Assembly: GCA_014898415.1 (NCBI GenBank)
Contig: RCTD01000003.1
Span: 1,488,001-1,552,000, forward strand
DNA length: 64,000 nt
DNA from: Stromatinia cepivora
Lineage: Eukaryota > Ascomycota > Leotiomycetes > Helotiales > Sclerotiniaceae
Direction: 5' to 3'
Each line of letters starts with the position of its first letter. Position 1 is the first letter of the stretch. The translations under genes and the position numbers were made by a program. The notes below the pieces were generated by a model. It did not search any database, was not told the origin of the DNA, and saw only the letters and a list, made by a program, of their open reading frames with translations. This document shows positions 46,601 to 57,854 of this stretch, piece by piece.

Positions 46601-47426
46601 ACAAATATGTGCCAGGATTCCAATACCACCAAACGAAACTAGAGCCAGCCTTGAGGCGAAATACAAGAGCATCACGGATCAATTGCAGCAGTATAGTAGG
46701 AGACTTGGTGTCACGGAGCAAGAAATTATAGATAACTATGTAAAGGCCAAAGAGTTATTGAAAAGTTTCAAGTCACGCCGCAGACACATGGAAGAAACGC
46801 TACGACTACTCAAGTATAGTTTCTCAATGCGTATGAAGCAATTCCGCAATTTTCAAAGAAGCATTTCAGCCAGATCTCGTATCAACTTCAATTATTTGCT
46901 GAGCGAAAGAGCTTTCAGGGGAAGGCTTGTGATTGATCACAAGGCTAGATTATTGGATGTCCATGTCGAACCAGATGAGACAAGTAATAACAAGAAAGGC
47001 CGACAAACCAAAACACTTTCGGGAGGAGAAAAATCATTCTCGTCCATCTGCCTACTCTTATCCCTTTGGGAGGCTATGGGTGCCCCTCTTCGTTGTTTGG
47101 ATGAATTTGACGTTTTCATGGATGATGTTAATCGGGACGTGAGCACCAAGATGATCGTAAGTTATAACAAACTCTATTCACGGTTCGATATATACTAATG
47201 AATTGATAGATCAGCGCTGCTCGACGTGCCGTTGGTAGACAATTTATCCTGATTACACCCAAAGCTCTAGGGGCTGGCATCGAGTTCAATGATGATGTGA
47301 AAATTCACAAGTAAGTCATTCATTCCTTTGCCTAATATCCAGATATCGTTATTGACATACAACAGACTTAAAGCTCCGAGAGATAGAAATCAAAGATCTA
47401 TTCCAGAGATGATAGGTGGCGCCTGA
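43653..47426 (+). CDS. SMC6: Structural maintenance of chromosomes protein 6
   Basis: ATPase of the SMC5/6 complex, which acts in homologous recombination repair and replication-fork handling in the nucleus. Exons 43653-43736, 43872-47156, 47210-47310 and 47366-47426 join in frame to 1176 aa. After an acidic N-terminal tail (DDNDNN-type runs), the head has Walker A GENGAGKS (155-162). Long coiled-coil arms surround a hinge (about 540-690; FGNALNGFVVTN and similar). The C-terminal half-head carries the signature LSGGEKS (about 1077-1083) and Walker B LDEFDVFMDDVNR, with Asp/Glu at about 1105-1106. The final short exons give RRAVGRQFILITP and the end RSIPEMIGGA. SMC6 rather than SMC5 is indicated by CLDEFDVFMDDVNR and ISKMI-type ends. 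Confidence 0.96.
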
Positions 47427-47717
47427 ACGAAGATTTGTACCATCATTTTGTTCACTTTGAAGGGGCGTTGGAGTGGAAAACCCAGGGATCTGTAGCTTTA
47501 TGGTTGGGAAAGTTCTGGTGCTATGTCTTACGACAGATATGGCGTTTGTGGTGTACTTGTTTTTGAGCCAGGTATGATGGTTGCTCGGAGTGGCAACTTT
47601 GTTATAAAAGTACATGAACATGAATATGAATACATGACCTTATTAATCTTTCTACTTCCTATCATTCCATTCCATGTGAAATGAACGTGTATTCCCCCAC
47701 ATTGCACACATCATCCG

Positions 47718-48649
47718 TTAAACCCTAACCCCCTTACTCCTCAAAACATTAATCCCCGCCATCGCCGTAAAACCAACCCATTGACCAATCCCCCCCACAA
47801 GTCCTCCCAAGACCTGTGAATCCCGAAACCTCCTCTCTAGAAACTCTCGCGTATCTCTAAACCCCTCGGATCTATCAGTCGTCATGTATAATTCGGTAGC
47901 AGCGTAGATGGTAGAGAGCGAGGCTCGCTTCGTGTACCAGGAACTATCGACTGAGGTGTCGCCGGACAGAAACCAGATTTCGTCTGAGAGGGAATGGAGT
48001 TCGCGGAGGGAGGTGGGGAGATTGGTGGGGAGGGTGAGGAGGGTTTGGGCCTGTGTTATGGGGGTTAGTTGGGTGTAATTTTAAATAGGGTTTTGAGTAT
48101 AGGGATTACGGGATTGTGAAGTTATTAGAGATGGGGTTGAGTTTTCTTGTGGAACATGATGATAGTCTAGAGTAAGAAGGGAATACGAACCTCCTGCCAT
48201 TTATGAATCACATCCTTGTTTCCCATTAATCTCTCCCACGTTAAAGACTTAACTCTCTTTCCTACTCCCTTCGGTGGTTCCCCTCCTTCGGTTTCTGGTG
48301 GTGGAGCAATAAGCTCAGTGTGATTTTTCAAAGCTATTCTTTGCGTATACAGATGATAGTGTACTAAACTGAATGCTCCCTTGGGGAAAAGATTGGTGGC
48401 GGCAGGTATATAGCCGACATCTTGGGCGCCGAGAGAAAGGGTGTTGAGGGTGAAGCCGTAGGTAGGTACATGTGGGAGGGAGGCGCGGAGTATGCTTGAT
48501 TCGGTGGGTGGAAAAGGAGAATCTGAAGAAGAGGGACGGTCGTATGAATGGTAAGATTTGGTGGAAATAGAAACTGTGATTGCGCGATTGTATTGCTGGG
48601 CGAGAGGCCGTAGATGGCGGGGTATAAATCTAATTGTGGGCAATGACAT
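47718..48649 (-). CDS. COQ9: Ubiquinone biosynthesis protein COQ9, mitochondrial
   Basis: Coq9 is a lipid-binding protein of the mitochondrial coenzyme Q synthesis complex that presents intermediates to the hydroxylase Coq7. Exons 48649-48191 and 48050-47718 (intron 140 nt, donor GTTCGT) give 263 aa. The N-terminal ~35 residues are basic and Ser/Thr-rich with no acids (FIPRHLRPLAQQYNRAI), a typical matrix presequence. Family blocks are ILRASLPHVPTYGFTLNTL, GAQDVGYIPAATNLFPKGAF and LVHYHL, then, in exon 2, DEIWFLSGDTSVDSSWYTKR and LSTIYAATELYMTTD, which belong to the COQ9 domain. It converges on SMC6 with a 291-bp gap. Confidence 0.94.
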
Positions 48650-51425
48650 TTTGGAGGTGGTTTGTGAAGATAAATTTTGGTGGTGTTAGATTAATAGCTT
48701 CAGCATGGACCAACAGTTGCCCGTCCCCGGCTTATTCCGTTAGGTTTGCCTTACGAGCTCTACACTCTATTCTATACAGAGTACTTGAAGTAAGCTCCCC
48801 TCTTGCTTTTTTTTACAGCCGCAGAGCAAATGAAGAGTTTGGGCCGTTGCTAATAAGGAGATTGAGCAATTCCAGGTTAGGTTCGCCGTTCTTCTCGTGT
48901 TAATCACTCTGTTTGGTGCAAATGCCCTGTTGATTGATTGATTAGCTTTGGTCCACTTTTCTATATGCAGTAAGAAATGTTACTTGCCTCTCACAGCATA
49001 TATGTCATGTTTTCACACTTTTTCTGTTATTCCTTGTATAAAATGTTTTTACCTGCACGGAATCCCATTCGGTGTGTGTGGACTCGGTCAAAAATACATT
49101 GCAGCATGGAATGTGGGCCTTACCCCTAGGGATGCAACGGCAACATCGTATTGCATGAAAATTTTTGGTCTTATTCTGCAAGATATGAACGGCATATGTA
49201 TACATACAATTGTACATATCAGGGGGAAATGAACCTATTCCTATATTCTGATCTTGTTCTTTCAAACCAGAGCAGTTGAAATCGAGCTTGGAAATGACAC
49301 TTTGTGGTTGAGGCATCGTCTCGTGGACATATCAACTCGTGCTACGGGGAAGAGCTTCCGCCCGGCGAGCCAGCTAAGGCCAGGTATTGTTGCAGATTCA
49401 GCTGCAGGTCATCAATTTTTTGGGAATCAAAGCGTTTAGGACCTCCGATTCAACGTTTCTTCCATAGTGGTAGTAAGCATGCATGGATGGCTGAGAAACC
49501 CAACAAGTGGGGAGAATCTGTTTTCGTTCTCCTTGTTCATACGTTAATTGTTAAAGAAGTTCGCCGAGAGTCATAGTTCGTGGCAATATTGCATTTTGTA
49601 TTTGCATCTCCATCTCTGTAGCTTGTGCAATTGGATAAGAACGACATGAGATCGCACATATTGTGTGAGAGACCCTGGTTGTAGATCGAGAAGAAGGAAA
49701 CAATTGGTAGACACCTACTCCCATTTCAAGAGACGCCATTGGTCTGTTCCATCTGAGAGAAAGGTTTGAGCTTCCTGATTCGAATAAGTTCGAACCAAAC
49801 TTGATCTATTTAATCTTTCCCGTCGACTAAACTCTTCCTGTGACTCATGCGGGGGTCTGTATGTACTGTACCTATTAGAGAATTTGTGAGCTGGGTCGGA
49901 GATTGTTGAATTTCATGATATGTAAAGGCCATTAGGTAAAAATGAAATCAAGCCGAGGCGGTCCTGAGATTCATACTCTCGATTCTATTGGGGCATGCGG
50001 CGAGTATCAGTCTGAACAATAGAAATAACTAAATCACCAATTGAGACAACGAGTTGAGGAAGATAAGCTGGATTATATATATATATATATGAGCACTCGC
50101 GCCGTACAACGAGGTTATCATATTTCTTGAATACTTCAAGTCCACTTCAGTCATCCATTGATTAAACTATGATGGAGCTCATGTTTCCGCGTTGTAGTCC
50201 GGAAATTTCGCTAGACGCTGGAGCTGTGAAGGAGTCCGCAATGATATCCATAGATAGACATTGAAGGGGTGGAGAACAAAAATAAGTGGTTCGCATGATT
50301 TTACTCCATAGGTCAATGAGTCTCTTTGTTTTTGAACTCACAGGATAGCAGATCCAATGGTAATGTACCCAGCCAGAAGCCTGCTGCATTCGAAAGAATG
50401 AAAAGATCCCAAGATCAATCAATGCATGTGAGTATAAAGTATATCTTCGTATAATACCATATCCAGAATATGTTAAGTGAATGAAGAATGTAAGAAAATG
50501 TAAGAAAATGCTTGGTGGATGAATTGGTTCAAATTGATAAATTAAATAGATGTAATTCTTATGATATTTAAGAATGTTTATTTACTAATGGCACACTTAC
50601 CAATTGCCGTATTAAGCTATTATTACCTATTTAAGCAGCACTGATTGATAATTATGTTTCAGCTGGGGGCCAAAAATTGATAGAGAAAGCAACTACCGGC
50701 TATCAACCGAAGAGCAACAGTTCCTGCACGCTATTTTCCATTACATCGCGTTCACACTCTCACACCAATCCATCAAAAAACATCCACCACCCACACCATC
50801 CTTCTTTCTCTGTATTACCTGAAGAAGAAGTACACCCTTGTGAGCCATCTAGTCGGGTAGGAAAAAAAAGAGAAGTAAATAAAAATATCTGTATCTCAGG
50901 TTTTCCAACCAACTATTGGTCAAAGCAACCAGGTAAGCTCTCACTTATGGCTTATATTTCATCCCCCCTCAAGGCCTTCCAAGTCTTGTCCTCCCAATCC
51001 ATCCACCCATCAGCTTCCCTCGAGCTTTGTCACGGCAGAGAGACGCGTTCGAAATAGGCAGAACAAATCCTTGACATTCAACCACGATCTTTTTTTGGTA
51101 ATGCCCTTGTTGACGAACATTGCCGCAGGAAAAAAACCGACGCTGTGCCATTCTGCCCTTGTTATAGCTCTTCTTCCTTACGGGTCCCCTAAAGCCGCAT
51201 CGAATATTCTTCACGAAGCTTCACGAAGCTTCACTGGTTCACTTTATTTACCGACTTCCATCAATTAAACGTTGCGTTTAATTCGCCCTTACTTAGTCCA
51301 TAGAATCCTTGTGCGCAATCACTTTGGAGTCCATTTCGTCTCCAACCTGCAGATTAGAGCATTGAGCAGCAGCAGCCGCCTCCTGATTCTACTATCACCT
51401 TAATACTTCATTCACAATAGATACA
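48650..51425. other. Gene-poor region between COQ9 and the SR-protein gene
   Basis: About 2.8 kb. It includes the COQ9 promoter on the left and, on the right, a long CT-rich leader before the SR-protein gene. An AT dinucleotide run lies near 50075-50090. Short frames (for example 48948-49232 plus, 49005-49316 minus, 50162-50422 minus, 50677-51057 plus) overlap one another and have no family features. I see nothing else. Confidence 0.55.
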
Positions 51426-53853
51426 ATGGGTATGTTCCCCAACACCTTCCCCTCCATTCCCAATTAGTCCATTCACCTTCTGCCTTATTCACTTTTTTTT
51501 GTCTTGCTTTATTCACGTCATTGAATCGACCTACCTCCCTTCAACTCTTCCTTAAACTTTACACAAAACCACTCCACCTCAATCCTACTTCCTTTTGGTA
51601 CATTTTATTGACATTTATTATTTGATCTAGCTGACGACTCTTATCGACCACAAGTATGTTCAATTTCTTCTTCATCAATAAGTATTTCATTATAATATTA
51701 CAAAAATCTGGGCGTCAGCAATTTAAGGCATCTTTGAAAGTCTATGAGCCTTCGGCTTATGGCATCTCATATCCACGCGCAAACCAAGTCGTAAAATCCC
51801 GTTGATCGCAACGCGCCAGTGCGCTTCTGTGGGAGCCTTTCCTAATTGATGGCGTAAGAACCTTGATGGTCTAACCCACATCTACAAAAATTCTCGCACA
51901 ATAAACATTTCTTGATTATCTCTTCTACCTGATGGTTAAAGAAGCTTACGTTTCACAGAGGGAGAGATCTCGTTCACCTCGTCGACAACGCTCTCGCAGT
52001 CCAGGACGCACTCAACGTCGTCGTTCATACTCTCCTCGCAGTCGCTCTCGCAGCCGTGACGAACATCGCAGAAACGATCGCAGATCTCGATCCCCAATGT
52101 CGGGTGCTGCTGGTGTAGGTGGTTCCGGAGGATCAGCTTACGGTGGACAACCACATAGGACATACGAAGAGAGAGCTGCGGCTAGAGAACAAATGATGAG
52201 CAGTCTACGAGAATCTTCGCAACAAGACCGACGTGTCTATGTCGGCAATTTATCATACGATGTTAAGTGGCATCATCTTAAAGACTTTATGAGATCTGGT
52301 CAGTGTTCGATAATGGAGGTTGGAGTTGGGGATATGGGCTAACCGGGGGTTCGATTTCTTTAGCTGGAGAGGTCCTCTTTGCTGATGTGTTATTGCTTCC
52401 AAATGGAATGTCGAAGGTGGGCGCCTATACGTGATTGGCTTTGAATCTTTTCTTTTTCTCTTGGATTTTGATGGAATGTTGGATTGACGGATTGGGACGT
52501 TGTTCCGCGGGTATTGTAGGGATGCGGGTAAGTAACAACCTTGTCTTAAATGATCTCAAATGCTAACTCGAATTAGCATTGTAGAATATGCTACGAGGGA
52601 GCAAGCTCAACAGGCAGTCAACACTCTTTCCAACCAGAACCTTATGGGAAGACTCGTTTACGTTCGAGAGGTACGCAGAATTTCTGTGCCGTTCAAAATG
52701 GACTCGAAGTTTACTAATTATGGTAACAGGATCGTGAGGCCGAACCTCGATTCACCGGCACTCCATCAGGAGGCCGTGGCGGTTACGAAGGCGGCGGTCC
52801 ACCAGGAGGCCGTGGTGGTTTTGGAGGTGGTTTCGGAGGTGGCATGGCCCCTGGTGGTGGAGCTGGAGGTGGAGGACGTCAAATTTACGTCTCCAACGTT
52901 TGTCCCCATCCATCTTTCCCTTAAATACCAGTACTATCGAAAATATTGACTTGGTGATCTAGCTTCCCTACACCGTTGGATGGCAAGATCTGAAGGATCT
53001 GTTCCGCGGCGCTGGTATGTTTCCCCTCCTGCACTAACACAGACATATGAATGAAGATGTTGATCAATATTTTACAGCCCGAAATGGTGCCGTCGTTCGT
53101 GCAGATGTCCATGTTGGTCCTGATGGACGCCCAAAGGGCTCTGGTATCGTTGCTTTCGAATCCCCTGACGACGCTCGTAACGCCATTCAGCAATTCAATG
53201 GTTATGATTGGCAAGGCCGTCCTCTTGAAGTCCGTGAAGATCGCTTCGCAGGTGCTCAAGGATTTGGTGGTCCTCGCGGAGGATTTGGCGGTCGTGGAGG
53301 TTTCGGTGGAGGATTTGGGGGACGTGGAGGCTTTGGTGGTGGTCGTGGCGGATTTGGCGGTGGATTTGGAGGAGGTCGTGGCGGCTTCGGAGGAGGTTAT
53401 GCTGGAGGTGCTGGTGGATTCGATGGTGGTGCTGGGGCTCCCGCAGCTGCACCTAATCCCTTCACCGACCACGCCACAGCTGGCACTGAGAGAAGTGAGA
53501 TCATCTATGTTCGCAACGTGAGTATCACTTGATTCCTCTATTGTTTTACAAACTAACGCGCAATGTAGCTTCCATGGTCCACAAGCAACGAGGATCTTGT
53601 TGAGCTGTTCACCACCATTGGCAAAGTCGAGCAGGCCGAGATCCAATATGAGCCTAATGGTCGATCCCGTGGTACCGGTGTTGTTCGATTTGACTCCGCC
53701 GAGAACGCTGATACCGCTATTGAGAAATTCTCAGGCTATCAATACGGAGGCCGTCCTCTTGGCTTGAGCTTTGTCAAGTACCAAATCCCCGGTGGTGCTG
53801 GTGATGCTATGGACACTGAAGTCACTCACCTCACACAAGATCAAATTATGTGA
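51426..53853 (+). CDS. GBP2: SR-type RNA-binding protein with three RRMs (Gbp2/Hrb1-like)
   Basis: Probable nuclear mRNA-binding and export surveillance factor of the Gbp2/Hrb1 type. Ten exons: 51426-51429, 51631-51653, 51959-52298, 52364-52416, 52520-52527, 52577-52670, 52730-52897, 52963-53014, 53078-53517, 53569-53853; 488 aa in frame. Residues 10-65 are an Arg/Ser domain (RERSRSPRRQRSRSP). RRM1 spans about 101-176 (RVYVGNLSYDV, GCGIVEY), RRM2 about 225-302 (IYVSNLPYTVGW), then an RGG/Gly-Phe region, and RRM3 about 391-465 (IYVRNLPWSTSNEDL). The first exon holds only ATGG, so the second codon is split, and exon 5 is 8 nt inside the RRM1 RNP1 motif. Intron 2 (305 nt) contains an ATG at 51932 in frame with exon 3. 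Gene symbol is by domain layout and may be a paralogue. Confidence 0.9.
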
Positions 53854-54619
53854 GACCGGGTCTGCACACTTTACGACATTTTTCGCCCATGTTACAACAC
53901 ATTCTTCTTTTACTAAGCTCGATTTCCTTATGTGTACTCAAAAGATCCAACCCCCAAAAAGTCATCGGAGGCTGAGAATTCCATACTGCATAGATAAATG
54001 ATTCCATTCGTCTATCGTGGAATTGCTCAACCATTTCGTTGCAAATCTGGAGGTGGAAGTTATGCAATTTGCCGTTTCAATTTTTTATTCAAAAGTCTTC
54101 TCCTGCAGAATGGACCTAATAGCAAGTACAAGGTCATTAGACACTTGATACACACAGCAATATAAGTCTATTTTGAGATCATACCCCTTTCCCTGTATAA
54201 TCGTGAATGTGAATGCAAGAAATCAACGTCATAAAAGTGTATGCCAACCCAGCATTGTCAAAAGGGCAGATTGTCACCTTGTTGGTTTTGATAAACAATC
54301 ACAAATACTCGAGGATAACACAATCACATGAGTCCTTCAAATTCATATTTAGAAAATGGTTGTGAATCATCAACCAGCTCCTGCATCACACCTGATTATT
54401 CACTCCCTCAAAAATGACTTCGGTCTTGGTCATATTATATAGTTCTTGAAACCCTCCCTTTTTTGATCTCTTCCGATTGTGAATGTACAACTAATATCGA
54501 ACTCCATAGTAATATTATTTCCCTTCAAGAACAATAACAGAATAAAAACACGAATAACGACCACGATCACACTCATACACTATCACACCCTATACAATAT
54601 CACTACCCCTCACAAAACC
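53854..54619. other. Intergenic: SR-protein 3' flank and promoter of the AT-hook gene
   Basis: 766 bp, AT-rich. Short frames only. The last ~150 bp before the next ATG are rich in A/C (for example TATCACTACCCCTCACAAAACC), a plausible 5' leader. Confidence 0.6.
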
Positions 54620-56014
54620 ATGTGTCTAATTCGCCCTTTTCAATACACTTGCTGCGACCGAATCTACGTCGAAGTCTCCAAACTTGAAAGCAGCTGTCCC
54701 GATGAGTGGCCGCGGGAGAAGTGTCCCGAGGATCTGTGCCTTGTGTATGGCTCCAGACTTAGCGTGAGAACGCATTTGGTCCAAGGTACATGCTGGAGAT
54801 GTCAAGCCATGAGCGAGGGGCTTGAAGGAGAGGATTACGAAGCTCGGAGACCGCGTATCGATAATGCATTTGTGGTTGAGGGGCTAGAGAACTGTAACCC
54901 TGAAGGACGACGTAGGAAAGCCGAGCACGACGGTAATTGTTGGTTCTGTGGTGCGAGCAGTGATGGTGCTAGGGATTGCGAAGAATGTGAGGGAACGGGA
55001 AGTGCACGTAAACGGAAGAATAAATGTATGGAAGATGCACCTGCGGTTCCAGTTAAGAAGAAGCGTCGCAGGTCTGCCGCTGTTACTGAAGGAGGTATTA
55101 CCAAACCCAGAAGAGGCAGACCGCCAGGAGGCGGTAAGAAGAAGAATCTTGGAACTATCAAGGAAGAGCCCCAAATGAACCTATACCCTCCTCCCATGGA
55201 CAGCAATAACGTATTTCACCAAGGGCAATTCCATCCTGACATTACTGGATCTTCATACAACGACCATGCCTGGGAATCTGCTACCCATCATGGAGATACT
55301 ACCTTTACCAGTTACGGTATGGATATTGATGATAACATCATTAACCCCTATTCAGCGCAATCCGGTAACATGCCGCCATTCTTAGCAAATCAAGGATCCC
55401 TTCATCAATATGGCACCATGGCAGATGACACAGTGAATCGCCAACAATCGGAGCGCTCAACAATAGCATATCAAGACCATCTTCTCCACTCAATCGAATT
55501 CGATAACGATGGATCACATGGTGAGTCTAGGAATGGCGACGGCGGTGAAGGAGTGAGGTCCGATACTAATTTGGGTACATCTGAGGTATGTTATGAATGA
55601 CCCATATATGAGAGATATTGATAACTAACCTGTGAATAGAACCAGCTTGCCAGTTTTCCCACGGGTATGGATCAGAGTCATGGTCGCGTCGATCTGACTC
55701 CTGACTTTCTTCACTATGAGGAAGGTTTTACATATCCTCCATCTCAGGATACAAACAACGATTTTGCGCTAGCGGGTCATGGTACACATACACATTCAGA
55801 TCCGGTTGCACCAGTTGCTCAAATGACTATGGATCGATTTACCCCACAACCATATTATTTGCCCAGTCCTACCTTATCAGAAGCTCATATTGCTCAGCAT
55901 GCCCCTCAAAATACTTTTACAGCAACTTCAGCTTCGACTTTGGCCTCTGCTCTACTAGCTAGTATGTCTGCTCCTGCTTCTCTCTCGGCTTCACGTATCG
56001 CTACTCCCCCATAA
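54620..56014 (+). CDS. Cysteine-rich nuclear protein with AT-hook (unknown function)
   Basis: Exons 54620-55585 and 55640-56014 (intron 54 nt) join in frame to 446 aa. The first ~130 residues have about 15 Cys, including FQYTCCDRIYVE, SCPDEWPREKCPEDLC, GTCWRCQ and NCWFCG, a spacing that suggests metal binding and recurs in fungal proteins of no known role. A basic NLS-like KKKRRRSA precedes an AT-hook, KPRRGRPPGGGKKK (about 160-172), which would bind the minor groove of AT-rich DNA. The rest is polar and disordered, with a Ser/Ala-rich end. The ATG at 54620 is chosen because the Cys-rich block starts there; the frame extends upstream without an ATG. Likely chromatin-associated, by inference. 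Confidence 0.78.
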
Positions 56015-56950
56015 GGATTATTTTATTATTATCATTAATCGATCAAGTGTACTTAACGAATATACCTACATCAACCGACATGTTCCAGAGTTCAGAACGG
56101 CTCTGTGTCTCTGTTACATAACATGATCTTGATAGTCTTCTCTGTACTTATCCTTTTCTTTCCTTCCTTTGTTTTTCCTAGGCATGGATCCTTTCAAAGT
56201 GTTTCCTTTTTTTTTTTTATGGTATTTGGCAAGGGATGGTTAGTCCGGCATTGACCTGGACTTTTCGACGGTGATATAGATTGGGATAGATTTGTACTAT
56301 AAGAGGGTTCTTACATGACTGGATTAGTCGACGGTGTTTAGCTCCAGAGTTTATATTATAGTGGCAGGCGATGAAAGGGTCTGCTGTGGAAATGGGAGAT
56401 ATGTTGATGGGGCTAAATGGATTATTCATATGTGGAAGGGGAGATGAGCTGATGATCGGATTTGTAAATATTCTCGAGATTAGGAAAGGAGTTCTATGCC
56501 TGTGTATTAATCAATGGACATATAACACGTTAAAACAGTCCTAAGAAGTAAACTATGTCATAAGTCACTAACTGACATACCGGTGGGAAAAAATTTCAAA
56601 CACCTGGTTGTATATGAGACTTTCATGTTGTCTAAGAACTGTTGGAACACTGATTTCCCCTATCATGTATGGTGTATAAGAGTATGGCCAAAGTTTGAAT
56701 AAATGGTAGCATTTAATCCTTGGGAATGGATGCCTGACAGCTTGGACAAACGCCCTCTATGCCTTTGTGGTATTAGTATATCCTCTTATATACCTTTGCG
56801 TAGGAATCAAAAAGCAAGTTCCGTCTATGCGACGCCTTGCTGTGATGTTAACAACAAAATCCCCCCTGATGCTACTCGATTGCTCTCCCAGGATATCGAT
56901 ATTCCGTCCTAGACTTCTTATTCTCCCAGCAAAAGCCAGCTTTCATTCTT
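56015..56950. other. Convergent intergenic region (AT-hook gene/SRP14)
   Basis: 936 bp between converging genes. It contains a long T run (about 56209-56218) and no supported gene; plus-strand frames at 56703-57012 overlap the antisense of SRP14 and lack family features. Confidence 0.6.
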
Positions 56951-57550
56951 TCATTTCTTCTCCTCACCCAGAGGAACAGTCGCAGTACCCATCTTTCTTT
57001 TCTTTGCCTTGAGCTTCTCCTTCGCCTGCTTCTTATCCCTCTTCTTAAGCGCACCCATGCCACCTTTACATATTTCTGCATATCTGGCGAAAAAAGCTTC
57101 TAATTGATCTGGCTGGACAATAGTGGAAAGTTTTATCTTTTCCGTGCGCTTCAACTTGCCTTTGGAATTTGTGGCGCGGATGAGGAGTGGCATAGGGGCA
57201 TCGCGTGAGAGGTCTGGGAATTGAGCAGTGAGGACATCGGTGAGGGCGTCGGCGGCTGGCGCTACGGCTGTGGAAGTATTGGGGGTTGGGTCGTAACTAA
57301 CTGGTTTGGCAGTCAGGAGAAATGTTGATACATGTAGGGAAGGGCTGCTGAAAAAACCAAGTGGGTAGAAAAGTACTTACAACATTTCTGTGTTAGGGTG
57401 ACAGAGCCATGGTCTTTTTCCCGTCTGGAATCAAAGAGAGGAGCGAGTTTTGAGAAAAACTATTTGCGCATAATTGTTAATTGTCTGTCCGAGAACGTAG
57501 CAACAGGATTAATATAAGCATACCTCATCATTACTTAAATGTGACACCAT
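56951..57550 (-). CDS. SRP14: Signal recognition particle subunit SRP14
   Basis: SRP14 binds the Alu domain of the SRP RNA and slows elongation while ribosomes are delivered to the ER. Exons 57550-57524, 57459-57381 and 57300-56951 join in frame to 151 aa, a normal fungal length. The short N-terminus MVSHLSNDEFFSKLAPLF and SVTLTQKC are followed by the family block MPLLIRATNSKGKLKRTEK, STIVQPDQLEAFFARYAEIC and a Lys-rich tail (KKRDKKQAKEKLKAKKRK). The middle linker (SYDPTPNTSTAVAPAADAL) is longer than in animals. Introns are 64 and 80 nt. It is head to head with SGD1. Confidence 0.93.
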
Positions 57551-57854
57551 AATGCGAATTGCTGTTATGATGCTTGTTTTAAGCTGTGATTGATGGATTG
57601 TGGGGTTGGTGAAATGTGTGGGGTTCTAAGACCAGGCTACCTAGTAGTTTCTGACGCGAGGCTGAAGATTTTCGTCAAGGCTGGGGAAAAAAAAGTTGAT
57701 AAACCTCAAAATTTCTTATCGGTATCTGAAGGTTGCCGGATCTTTTTTGCCTTTGAAAACACAATCTATTGATTTAACCCTTTACATTTAACTTGAAGGT
57801 TTGAATCGATACCCAAGTTCCATAAAATCTTTTGTTTTGCAGTTTATCACAAAA
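57551..57854. promoter_or_regulatory. Divergent promoter region, SRP14/SGD1
   Basis: 304 bp between two outward start codons of translation-related genes, so it likely acts as a bidirectional promoter. No known motif is assigned. Confidence 0.5.

Noticed and set aside
48948..49316. Overlapping 94- and 103-codon frames on opposite strands
   Set aside because: No start context, no splice partners and no recognisable motif; mutually exclusive.
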